From Torymus aiolomorphi (taxonomy: Eukaryota; Arthropoda; Insecta; Hymenoptera; Torymidae): a DNA stretch of 64,000 nt. The notes beneath the pieces are model-generated. The model did not search any database and was not told the DNA's origin. It worked only from the letters and a program-made list of their open reading frames with translations. This document shows, one piece after another, positions 1 through 12,399 of the stretch. The position numbers were made by a program, and so were the translations under genes. Where the stretch lies: NCBI GenBank assembly GCA_036365515.1, contig CM070876.1:133503394-133567393 (forward strand), written 5' to 3'. Each line of letters opens with the position of its first letter. Position 1 is the stretch's first letter.

Positions 1-250
1 GATGGTTATTTTATCCAATTGTTTAAATGGGGAGACAGAAGCGAAAAAATTTCCAACTCCTGGGCCAGGTACAATAGCTAGAAACTGAAAAACGGCTCCC
101 GAGTGTCAAAGCTACAGTCAGCACGCGCACGCTCATATGACATCATTGCCGCCGAGGCGCAGCACGCGGCCCCCAGTGCGCCGAAGGTGTGCTGAGAGCT
201 CGCGCCTGCGCAGAAGCGTCCTGCGTGGATTGGCTGCCCGGACTGCGCGT
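1..250. repeat. GC-rich dispersed repeat end (family R2), copy 1
   Basis: The first ~190 bases recur in inverted orientation at about 14,565-14,750. Shared landmarks are an outer 'GGGGAGACAGAAGCGAAAAAATT', a middle 'GAAACTGAAAAA.GGCTCCCGAGTGTCAAAG' and an inner GC-rich part around 'GCCGCCGAGGC'. The sequence stops matching near position 190-250, where the DNA becomes AT-rich. The pair most likely marks two copies of one mobile-element end, but no coding potential is seen, so its class is unknown. Confidence 0.7.
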
Positions 251-1347
251 GCGCTTGAACAGAGAGCGGTTGAGAACGTAACACGAAACGATTTCAAAAT
301 AATGATTAATATTAAAAATGATATATTAAATTATAATATCTAATTTTATCATTAAATAAAAATAATAGAAACCATGTAAACCCAATATTAACAACCAAAC
401 CAAATATCTAAACCTAAACCCCGAAGGGGTAAAGATGATCATAAACGATCTCACGTTAGATGTATAGCGTGTCGTCGATGGCGGCGCGGTTAAGGCGCGC
501 GCCTGTTTATATTTTGCTTAGGGTTCAAATCCCGGGCGTTTTTTTTTTTTTCTTTCAAGCATTTGCATAAGGAAAATTGTTTAATTATCCTTTTTTTCGT
601 TTCTGTTTTAAAATATTCTTACCATTATTTGTATGTATTACTACAATTAATGATATTAACCATACCATTATTGATCAATAACAGTATCATTTCTGTAAAT
701 AATTCATTATTATTTTCTCTACAAAATATCTCCAAAAATGGTCTACCACTACATCTTTTAAAAAATCCTTTGATAAATTAAATTACAAAATCTCGACAAT
801 ACTTTAAAAACTTTTGCAAACAACGAGAAATTATTTTCCAAACCCTTTATAATCCTTTTAGAAAAACTTTTGCAAACCGTAAATATTTTTTTCGGAAACC
901 ATAAAAATTATTTTCCGAAACTTATACAATCCTTAAAAATTATTTACGTTTTATTTTATGAAAAGGAATTCTACGAATAAATAATAAATTTTTGTGTTCT
1001 ATAAAGTCGAAAAAAATAATCACCTTCGACATCCGTATCGTAATGTACTATTTTAAAACAGCCAACAAGACATTTTCTACGAGAATAATATAGTAACAAA
1101 CTTTATTTTGAAAAAACTACAGAATCTTTGAAAAATTTTTTCTCTAAAAAGAAAGCATTAACATTTTTTTCTAGAAAATATTTTTTGATTTATACATTCA
1201 TCCAAATTAAAGTAGAAATAAAAATTAAAGTAGAAATAATACAACTTTCTACGAAAGTATGGTATAAAATAAGGCAAGTATATGTTTTTCCTGGAATCTA
1301 TAAAAATAAAAAGAATTATATTTTCATACCTAAAAAAATATACGTCT
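251..1347. other. AT-rich intergenic stretch
   Basis: Mostly A+T-rich sequence with short homopolymers. I see no credible gene in either strand apart from the tRNA-like sequence at 470-553. A direct reiteration of 'AAAATTATTTTCC / CTTTTGCAAAC' motifs at about 810-930 suggests a decayed repeat. Confidence 0.5.
470..553 (+). pseudogene. tRNA-Leu-like sequence or SINE head
   Basis: 'GATGGCGGCGCGGTTAAGGC' closely resembles the D-arm/A-box of eukaryotic tRNA-Leu, and 'GGTTCAAATCCC' about 35 bases downstream is a good B-box. A run of about 13 T follows immediately, which would terminate RNA polymerase III. The spacing is too short for a class II tRNA and no clean acceptor stem can be paired, so this is more likely a degenerate tRNA or the Pol III promoter head of a SINE than a working tRNA gene. 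Confidence 0.4.
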
Positions 1348-3029
<1,682 letters not shown>

Positions 3030-3060
3030 CTGGTGCTCCCGGTGAGGATACACGGACGTA
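3030..3060 (+). other. Putative primer binding site and hairpin
   Basis: Immediately after the 5' LTR, 'TGGTGCTCCCGGTGAGGA' begins with TGG, as expected for pairing to the CCA end of a tRNA primer. I could not match it to a particular tRNA. The LTR end 'TCCTCACC' and the downstream 'GGTGAGGA' are perfect inverted copies, so this junction can also fold into a hairpin. Confidence 0.45.
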
Positions 3061-3113
3061 TAAGAGGAGAGCAGTGTGGAACTGGTGGAAGAAGAAAGTG
3101 ATTTTTTGTAAAA

Positions 3114-4618
3114 ATGCCGCCAAAACGGAAAACCGTAAACGCCCAAGAGGACAACGCAAACTCTAGGCCAACGAAGAGGAAGAGAAGGCGGACGGTGAAT
3201 AAGGTACAACATAAAAGGATGACCAGAAGCAGTGGCAGAGAACTGCCTGCGCCGGTGGAGGGGGGTGATGTGGGTCCTTCCAACGTGACGCTACGCTCCG
3301 AAGCCCCGCAGCGAAGTACGGGTGAGGACGGCCGGGTTGAGCAGATGGAAGAGGAGGTAGTGCCCGGATCAGCAGCAGCACCCCGCCCCATGCCTGTAGA
3401 CGCTGAGGTAACAATTCGAGCGGAAGGCCAGATCGAGAGCAGAGCTACAGCAACTGGGCATATCAACAGCAACGTGGCAAACTGGATCCATGGGAATTCC
3501 CAATCGGTAAGACAAAACCTTTCCTTAAGTTTCGATCGTAACGAGGACGTGGCGACTCGGATAGCTAACGCGATGGAGCAGACCCTCCGAGCGGCAAGAG
3601 ACGCGTCGATTAGCGAACATAATTCGAGCATTGCGTTGCGATTAAAATCAGTAAAGGACTTACCCGAATTTTCGGGAGATCCCTTAGAGTGGGTAAATTT
3701 CAAGGAGGCTTATAAAGTTTCGACCGAACTAGGAGGATACACCGATCGGGAAAATATTAACCGTCTATTTAAGAGTTTGAAAGGTGACGCACGAGAATCT
3801 GTGAAAACACTGTTGGGAACCACCGGGGACGCAAACGCGGTTATATGTACGCTTGACCTCCAATTTGGCAACAAGAACGTGCTAGCTAAGCGAATTATAA
3901 ACGATATTCAAGGATTACCAGCCTTGAATCGGGTCATATAAGCATCGCACAATTTGCCACAAAGTTACAAAACGCAGTGCAAGCATTCAAATCATTGAAT
4001 CTTACCGGTTATTTATGTAGTCCCGATCTACTCAAATGTGTTGCGAATAAACTACCGTCAGCTCTGAAATATGTTTATAATCGATTCGCACGCGCACAAG
4101 AAACAGACGGAACTGACCTCGAGAGACTCTCCAAATTTTTATATGAAGAGGCGGAATTAGCCGTAGGTTGAGGAATTTTCGATTTAGAGACGAGTCCCTC
4201 AACATCCGTAATGATAAACGTCTCGGAAAAACAATCTAAGACTCAAAAGCGAGCAGTAGTTTGCACTACGGTTCAGGAGACGAACCCTGCCGACAGATGC
4301 ACGGGGGAAAATAGCAAGTCGGTCAAGTGTGTATTTTGTGAGAGAACAAATCATCACATAGGCAATTGTCACAAATTTGCCAAAGAGTCCATATCACGGA
4401 GACAATTTATTGTGCAAAAGTTACGACTGTGTTTCAAGTGCTTACGTGCAGGCCATAGGAGAGATAAATGTAGAGGCGATAATTGCCCTATATGTAAAGA
4501 TCGACATCACGTGCTCCTCCACAAACAAAGGGGTTTCGAATGCAACAACATGCGCAAACAACAACTGGAACACAGCCAAACGACAACTACTACGACACCG
4601 GCAAATAACACGGATTGA
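3114..4618 (+). pseudogene. BEL/Pao gag, broken
   Basis: The reading frame opens at ATG 3,114 and runs 275 codons, including the gag core motif 'FSGDPLEWVNFKEAY'. It is frameshifted near 3,938 and continues in another frame from about 3,945, with an in-frame TGA at 4,169-4,171, ending at 4,618. Three C-terminal zinc-binding motifs are intact: CVFC-ERTN-H-HIGN-C, CFKC-LRAG-H-RRDK-C and a CPIC..HH unit. Gag would form the particle and package RNA through the knuckles. The lysine/arginine-rich N-terminus (residues 3-40) is typical. The stop and frameshift make it non-functional. Confidence 0.9.
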
Positions 4619-4624
4619 CTAAAA

Positions 4625-6839
4625 ATGTCGCGCGCGTTATTAAAAATTTGTCCAATAAGTGTATCAGGACCAGCGGCGGTGGTCCACACGTTCGCACTAC
4701 TGGACGAAGGCTCAACAATCACATTGCTAGAGAAAAGACTCGCTCGAGAAGTAGGCGCGAGGGTCACCCGCGTTGGATTTTCTTTAACAGGCATTCATAA
4801 CCGAGAAATGACCTTCACCAACAGTGAAAAAGTTGACATAAAAGTAAAAGGCGAATTTGAAGAACGTCACCTACAACATGTGCTCACGGTACCAGGTCTA
4901 TGCCTTCCAACTCAATCGTTGAGCCATGAGCTCACGCAGCACATTGACGACGTAGAAGGGATTAGAGTTAAAGCTTATGAAAACGTGAAACCGAGGATTT
5001 TGATCGGACAAGATAATTGGAGAATAATATGCTCTCGGGAGTTACGTGAAGTTAAACATAAAGAACTGGCGATATCTCGATCCCTTTTGGGTTGGTCGGT
5101 ACATGGCTTGGACGTCTCGAGTGGAAGCGGACAGGCAACACAACGAACGTGCGCGACATTTCAAGCATCGAAACTGGATGAATTCCATCTGAACGAGAAA
5201 CTTGACAACCTCATCCGACAATATTTCCTAATCGACAATTTGGGAATCACAAATGATGAAGGCACCCACGTCAAACAAACGCGCGTAGAAACGATATTGA
5301 GAGAAACGACGCGCCGAGTGGGAAACTTGTGGGAGACAGGCCTTCTCTGGAAGGAAGACACAGAACCACAGATAGATAGCAAACCCACCGCGGAGAGAAG
5401 GCTGCTGTCCTTGGAAAGAAAGCTCGATCGCGATTCAAAATACGCAAACCTTTATTATAACGAAATGGAGCGTTTTTTGGAAGCGGGATATGCCGAGAAA
5501 ATCAGATGGGACAATACCTCTGCAAGAATCTGGTATTTGCCCCACTTCGGGGTAATTAACGCTAACAAACCCAATAAGATTAGGTTAGTATTCGATGCGG
5601 CGGCCAAAATAGCTGGCATCAGCCTCAACGACCAACTGGAGGCCGGGCCCGACCTTTTACAACCATTGCACGGCATATCGATTAGATTTCGTCAATTTGC
5701 CATCGCAGTAAAAGCGGATGTGAAAGACATGTTCCTGCGAGTTCAAATAAGGAAAGGAGATCGTGGGGCGCAGCGATTCCTTTGGCGCGGAGCGGATCGA
5801 ACTAAGAAACCAGAGGTATACGAGATGAGGAGTTTGATTTTTGGAGCCAAATCGTCGCCCTGCAGCGCAAACTATGTCAAAATAGAAAATGCTGTGACCT
5901 CTGCTACGAAGCCTGAGGCCAGTAAAAGCATCGTCGTGAATAGTTACATGGACGACTACCTGGTGAGCCGTGAGACGCCACACGAAATGAGAAAACTTAT
6001 TCAGGATGTACGTGAGATAAACGCCGCAGCAAATTTCCATATGTACGGTTGGGCGAGCGTCATCAATCAATCAACCATGCGTTATTGCGCCCGTAAGTGA
6101 TAAAATCGACCCCCAAAAGAAACAGTCACTTTGCGACGCGAACGAGGAAAGAGTACTCGGCCTTTATTGGGACGCGCGTAACGATCAATTGGGATTTAAT
6201 GTCGGCTTAAATAAAATTCCTGATAGAATTTTAACGGGTGAGAGGAAGCCAACGAAACGGGAATTTTTGGGTATCATAATGTCCGTGTTCGACCCATTAG
6301 GACTTATCTCCCCATTCACAGTCCGCGCCAAGATGCTTATGCAAGAAGTATGGCACAGCGGGATCGGTTGGGACACTCCTTTGCACGACAATCAGCAAGC
6401 AGGGTGGCTATCATGGTTGACCAACCTTCGAAAAATTCGCTACTGTAGGATACCACGTAGTTGCACACCGTCCAATGTTTACGGAAAGGCAGAGCTCCAC
6501 GTTTTCTGCAACGCGAGCGCAAAAGCATACGCTGCGGTAGCATATTTTAGATTCGAGATACACTGTGAACTCGCCCACGTAGCTTTGATCATAGCCAAAA
6601 CCAGAGTGGCACCCACAAAACCTATGTCTATCCCGCGCCTGGAGCTACAGGCTGCATTGTTGGGTAGTAGACTCGCGAAAACGGCTACTGAAGAACTCGA
6701 GATAAAGGTAACTCAACGCTTCCTATGGTCCGATTCGATGACGGTACTGCATTGGATTAGATCGGAACCACGTATAAGGCAAAAATTCGTTGAACACCGA
6801 TTAGGAGAAATACGAGAAAAGAGTAACATTTCCGAATGA
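4625..6839 (+). pseudogene. BEL/Pao pol, protease, reverse transcriptase and RNase H part, broken
   Basis: An open frame from 4,625 to 6,100 carries an aspartic-protease-like segment ('LLDEGSTITLL' at residues 27-37, with E where the family usually has D), then reverse transcriptase motifs 'ADVKDMF', 'FGAKSSPCSA' and the catalytic 'YMDDYL'. A frameshift at about 6,093 moves the gene into the frame that is open to 6,839. That part holds the BEL-specific connection ('FDPLGLISPF') and RNase H-like residues ('SMTVLHWI'). In-frame stops follow at 6,837, about 6,903 and about 6,994. The enzyme would copy the element's RNA in cytoplasmic particles. Confidence 0.9.
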
Positions 6840-7001
6840 CGGTGGGTGCTCTCAGCCATGAACGTCGCGGATGATGCGACTCGCTGGTCAACTGAGGCAT
6901 TATGAGCGAATGATCGTTGGTTCGTTGGACCAACTTTCTTACGTACAGCTGAAGTAGATTGGCCCAAAGAAAAGAATTTGAGCACGAAGGAAAGATAGGT
7001 A

Positions 7002-8525
7002 TTGAACAAGATCGAATTGAAACAAGTTTTTGTGGGCAATGTCGTGGGTACGATCCAGGAAATTCCGTTAGCCACACGATTGTTGGGATGGGATGGATTG
7101 CTAGTGAAAGCTAGGCGCGTTTGGCGGGTCGTAGATCGTTGGAGAAAACGTTCACCTATAGAGGAACCAATCGATGGTATAAAGGCGACCGAAAAATATT
7201 GGTATCGTAAGATACAAATCGAGTGTTTTCCAGAGGAACTAGATGCCATACGTAATAAAAAAGACTTGCGAAAAGGCAGCAAGATAATTCAGCTAAATCC
7301 GTTCATCGACGAAGAGAGTGTACTGAGGGCGAACGGGCGTGTGACTAACGTAGTTGGAGCGGAATTCAATAATCAGCCTATTATCCTCGATGCAAGGCAC
7401 TACGCAACTAAGCTCCTCATGGCAAAATATCACCGCAAATTTTACCATGCCAACAGTGCGACCGTAGTTAATGAATTGCGACAACGGTACTATATAGTAG
7501 GCTTGCGAACCAAGTTGCGGTCGATAATAAGTCGGTGCATAGTGTGCAGGCTGCGTCGAGGTAAACCTCAAAACCCACCGATGGCGGCATTACCGCCAGG
7601 ACGCTTAGCCTTTCACCAAAAACCCTTTAGCCACTGTGGCATTGATTACTTCGGCCCCATGTATGTAAAAATAGGTAGGCGAAGAGAAAAACGCTGGGGT
7701 GTGCTCTTCACGTGCCTGACGACAAGGGCTATCTATATCGAATTAGCGTACAGTTTAGATGCCAGTTCCGCTATTATGGCGATACAACGTCTATCAGCGC
7801 GAAGAGGCACACCTGCAGCGATTTATAGCGATAACGGTACTAATTTCCGTGGGGCGAGCAAAGAGCTGAAGCAATTGGTGGAGGCTATAGATATAGAAAA
7901 GCTTCAAAAACACGCAACGGAAAAAAAGATTAAATGGATGTTCAATCCACTAGACGCTGCACATATGGGGGGAGTGTGGGAGAGACAGATTAGAACTGTA
8001 AAAATAGCAATAAGCGCGATTCTACATGACCAAGCACCAAGCGAAGAAGTGCTTTTGATGGTTCTCGCGGAAGTGAAACATTCGGTGAACTCGAGGCCTC
8101 TTACCGATGTATCCGTTGATCCAAGAGACGGCGAGGCTATAACGCCCAATCATTTTCTGATAGGGACGTCGTCGGGGGAGTTAAGATTGGATAGAACGGA
8201 GGCTCAAGCGTGTAACTTGCGCAAACAGTGGAGAGTTGCTCAATTTTTTGCCGACGCATTTTGGAGTAGGTGGCTCAAGGAGTATTTGCCGACCTTGCTT
8301 CCCAGATCGAAATGGAACGAGTCAGATATTCCCTTGGAAGAAGGCGACCTCGTCCTAATAATGGATACTCAAGCTCCACGGAATTTATGGCGAAAGGGCA
8401 CTGTCATTCGAGTTCATCCGGGAAAAGATGGGCAGGTGCGAATGGTAACGGTAAAAACGCCCAACGGTGAATTGACTAGACCGTCGCGAAAATTGATAAA
8501 GCTCCTCGCCAAAGAGGAGATGTAA
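7002..8525 (+). pseudogene. BEL/Pao pol, integrase part
   Basis: This is a 507-codon open frame, in the same frame as the upstream RNase H section but separated from it by in-frame stops. The integrase core has the D,D,E residues in 'HCGIDYFGPM', 'IYSDNGTNF' and 'GGVWERQIR'. The upstream 'FYHANSATVV...CIVCRLRRG' is the HH-CC zinc region, and the C-terminus has the usual beta-rich DNA-binding tail ('EEGDLVLIMD...W.KGTVIRVHPG'). It is well preserved but can be made only if the upstream stops are read through, so the gene is probably dead. It ends 37 bases before the 3' LTR. Confidence 0.9.
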
Positions 8526-8540
8526 AATCGAAATTAAATT

Positions 8541-8556
8541 GTACGGGGGGAGATTA
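8541..8556 (+). promoter_or_regulatory. Polypurine tract
   Basis: 'GTACGGGGGGAGATTA' lies directly before the 3' LTR start (TGAGG). A purine run in this position primes plus-strand DNA synthesis in LTR retrotransposons. Confidence 0.7.
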
Positions 8557-8557
8557 T

Positions 8558-9732
8558 TGAGGAAAGGACAAATAGTCCAATATTAATTTAGATTATTTTG
8601 GTTGGAATTCGAATTAAAAAAGGTATAGATTTATGTATGTAGAATTTGAATAGAGGGGTCGATAATAGACAAGGAAGCAATAATTCAATTGTTTAATTAT
8701 TTATTAATTTATTTATTTATTTATTAATAGATGTTTATTTAGCGTTTAGAATATAACCCCTTTATGAGTGGGTTCGGACTTTTCGAAATTTCCCGAGATT
8801 GTAAGTAAATTGTAAAATAAAGGAGAAAAGAAGGTGAGAAAATAATTACTAGTAAAAGAGATTAAAAGAATATATATGTGTATATATGTATGTATGTGTG
8901 TGTGTATGTGTGTGTGTATATATATATATATATAAAAGAGAAGGAAACACGTTAGCTCTCCTCCAGGTGAATATCTTTAGGATTTCACGGAATTTAAGCC
9001 ATTATGGTCAAGATAATCAACGATTATCTTGAAATTAACAGACCTCGTGAGGAGGTAGGTGAAACCCTACTTCTGGTTTGAAGGTCACCCTGGGCTTTGG
9101 GAAAATAGTGAGATCGACCCAAGCCACTTAGGCTGCGGAGCGAGAGAAAACGAGTTGAGATAAGTGATTAACATGCCCGAGTTACATAAGGAAATTAAAG
9201 AAAAAGTAATAAGATTCTTTCACTTCATCTTTGACCCTTTATTTATAATGGTAGTATTAAGCAATGAATGTAACTTGCGAAGGAATGTGTTCGAAAGACA
9301 AGAATTTGTAAAATCCAACATTGAAAACTGTAAAGAAAAGCGAGCGTAATTATTTGTATTATTGTTGCAATTGTATATGTAATTCGTATTTCTGTAATTT
9401 GTAACTATACTTAATTGTATATACATGTATATTTATCCTAAATATTTAAAAAACTGAATATAGTGAAATAAAATAATATGTAAATGAAAAGGTTGGTCTG
9501 TAGGTCAGCCGCGTGATTTGAAAAAGCGCGCCAACTACTGCGGAGCGCCGCGCGAGGGTGCTGTCGTACCGGACGTGGAAAAAGGCGCGCTTCTTGCTCT
9601 CTCGCGCTGTCGACCACGCTTCTTGAGATTTCGGACTCCGAACGACACAGAGCTAAAAATAAATGAAGATATTTTGTGCGCAATATTTATAGATATTTTT
9701 CTTTTTTCCCTGCTCCCTTATCCTCACCTTAA
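8558..9732 (+). repeat. 3' LTR of the BEL/Pao element
   Basis: A direct repeat of 1348-3029 that lacks the GGGCTCCATAAA module and has only a short GT/TA tract (8,880-8,935). Start and end sequences are identical to the 5' LTR. The downstream flank begins 'TAATACG'. Confidence 0.92.
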
Positions 9733-10436
9733 TAATACGTTTGATATTATTTCAAAAAATTTTACTAATGTAATCATTTTATCGAATTCCTTAAAAAACA
9801 TTCAAATTTAAAACTTTTGTGAATAACTATACTACCATTTAATAATGTTATTAATAATATACTATAACAAATCTCATAATGTTTTCACAGACTAGGGTAA
9901 GTGTGCCAGTTACTGTGCCCGCTTCAGTTACTGTGCCCTTAGATCATTTTCATTTATAGTAGAGTATAATCATATTTAATCATAAATATCTAAATTTTTA
10001 TATACAGTTCAATTCATGCTTTTTATTGTTAAACCCACAGTGTGACTTAATTATTCTTATAATATATTTAAAATAATTTATTAAATTTCTCATCGCGATT
10101 TCTATAATTTTCTTGTCGAAATGCTTAAGAATATGCCTATACAAAAGTGATCGAAAAACTATAAAAATAACATTTTTCATAAAAAAAATACACTTAATGT
10201 TTATAAAACCCATCTAGTTGACAAAAGAACAATAAAAAAGTAGTTTTGATTAATATTATTGTTTAATTTAATATAATCCAGTAACTGAAACGAATTTTCG
10301 GCATGTTTCTATTATTGTGCACAGTAACTGGACAAGTTTTCATGAATGTATTTAGTTACTGTGCCTCCTCGCGGTAGACTACGCTAACCTTACTTTCTCA
10401 TGCTTCCTCGCCTGTGCAAGTCAACTTCGACGTTCG
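9733..10436. repeat. Non-coding stretch with repeated AGTTACTGTGCC motifs (candidate MITE)
   Basis: Between about 9,893 and 10,370 the word 'AGTTACTGTGCC' (or its close variants) occurs three times on the plus strand near both ends and as 'CACAGTAACTGG' near 10,320. The outer word 'TAGGGTAAGTGTGCC' on the left has a weak inverted partner near 10,380-10,395. No coding frame is credible. This looks like a small non-autonomous DNA transposon with subterminal repeats. Confidence 0.45.
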
Positions 10437-10464
10437 TTGCTTACCCACAGAGTAAATAACACAG

Positions 10465-11105
10465 TTTTTAACCGGAAAAACCCCCACAGCGCGATATACT
10501 GTGTCTTAAACATGAAAAAAAATTCCCAGAGCCGCAATTACGTCGTTCGGAAAAATGTTTTGACGGTTTCATGTAGACCAAGCCCCACATGCTTAGAAAA
10601 AAATCATGAACGAAATAGCTTTTCCGGAAAAGCCCCCCCAGGGCGATATACAGTGTTGAAAAGGGAAAAAAAATTCCCAGAGCCGCAATTACGTCGTTCG
10701 GAAAAATGTTTCGACGGTTTGTTGTAGATAACGTTTCCAAATGCTTAGAAAAAAATCATGAACGAAATAGCTTTTCCGGAAAAGCCCCCCCAGGGCGATA
10801 TACAGTGTCGAAAACTGGAAAAATATTCCCAGAGCCGCAATTACGTCGTTCGAAAAAATGTTTCGACGGTTTGTTGTAGATAACGTTTCCAAATGCTTAG
10901 AAAAAAATCATGAACGAAATAGCTTTTCCGGAAAAGCCCCCCCAGGGCGATATACAGTGTCGAAAACGGGAAAAAAATTCCCAGAGCCGCCATTACGTCG
11001 TTCGGAAAAATGTTTTGACGGTTTCTTATAGACCAAGTCCCCATATGCTTAAAAAAATCATGAACGAAATAGCTTTTCCGGAAAAGCCCCCCCACGGTGA
11101 TGTAC
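10465..11105 (+). repeat. ~152-bp tandem array, left arm (about 4 copies)
   Basis: The unit includes 'GCTTTTCCGGAAAAGCCCCCCC', itself containing the palindrome CTTTTCCGGAAAAG, then 'AGGGCGATATACAGTGT' and 'CCCAGAGCCGCAATTACGTCG'. Copies begin near 10,614, 10,766, 10,918 and 11,067, with a diverged partial copy before them. Open frames across the array are periodic artefacts of the repeat. Confidence 0.9.
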
Positions 11106-12399
11106 TGTCTTCGACCCACTTTTGAACCTCTGAATAACATGTATTTTAAAGAGAACGTTGAGATGAACTGTCGCAATGAGATATCGCAAGAAAGAAAATG
11201 ACTGCATATCGTTTTTTAACCTCAAAGTGTCTACCAGCTGGAGTAGGTACAAAGCGGCTCGGCCAGCACAGCTTGCGAGATTCGGCTGGGCCCCAATATA
11301 CGAGTTCCGCTAGAAACCAGCCAGCGAGTCCCGATTTTTGTACCTGTCCCTATTTGGTGTGCTCTGTTATTTAAACGCGTCCGAGAATGCGTCATACAAA
11401 TAAGCTGATACGAAGACAGCATTGAAATAATTTTCTTTCAAAAATTAATCTATTTAGCTTTTATAAGATTTAAGTGTCAAATTTTTTTAGTCAGTACTAA
11501 GATTGCAATAACGCTTCAAATTGTACAACATGTGATTTGGAAAGATTCATTACTTTTTCTTATTCGAAGGTGCTAAGAAACAACAATATTTTTATAAGTA
11601 AAGATAATGTATAATAGTAATTTGAAGTATAAAAAGTAAAAAGTGGTTACATGTTATAAAGCTACTTTCACACTAACACAATAACCATTTATAACAAATT
11701 TCAAGATATTTCTCGTATTTTAAATGACTTTGTCCAGTAATACCGCACGCAATCAGCATTTGTGCGTGCCGATAGAGCGTAAACATAACGTTTGTTAGGT
11801 TATACGTGGCACAAAAGTGATTGTACAAACTACGTTTTTTCGTGTAGAAATATTTTATCACGTTATAGAAAAGAGTGTTATAACCTTCTTTTTATTATAT
11901 TATACTTTTACTGGCAATAGATTTTGGAAGTGAATTCAAAATTAACGTCAAAAAGAAGAAAATTGCATAAGAAGCCGATGAAAAATATATCAATGAACTT
12001 CCAAATCGTAGCACCGGTAAATTAATATATTTTTGTAATAAATATGTGAAACGCTAATATATTATCATAATTTGTATATTTATAGGTTTGATTATATGGA
12101 AAATGATATTTCTTATGATGATAAAGTACACTAATCGGGAGCACACAAACGTGTACAAGCACATTAATTGGGGGAATACAATTGCGTTCATCGCCGTCTC
12201 TTGGGGCACACAAATGTAGGCAAAAATGATTTTTTTTACTTTTAATATAACTTTCGATAGAGTTGATATTTTGTAGAAAAAAATATTTCCGTATTTAGAT
12301 TAAAATTAAACTATCAATATGTATTAATTTCACATTCGTGCATTGTTAAATGAGTTCAACAAATCGCGACAAACCGGGAAGCTTTCTTAAACGCTAATC

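Noticed and set aside
10437..11176. Several 60-111-codon frames on both strands
   Set aside because: Periodic reading of the 152-bp tandem array.
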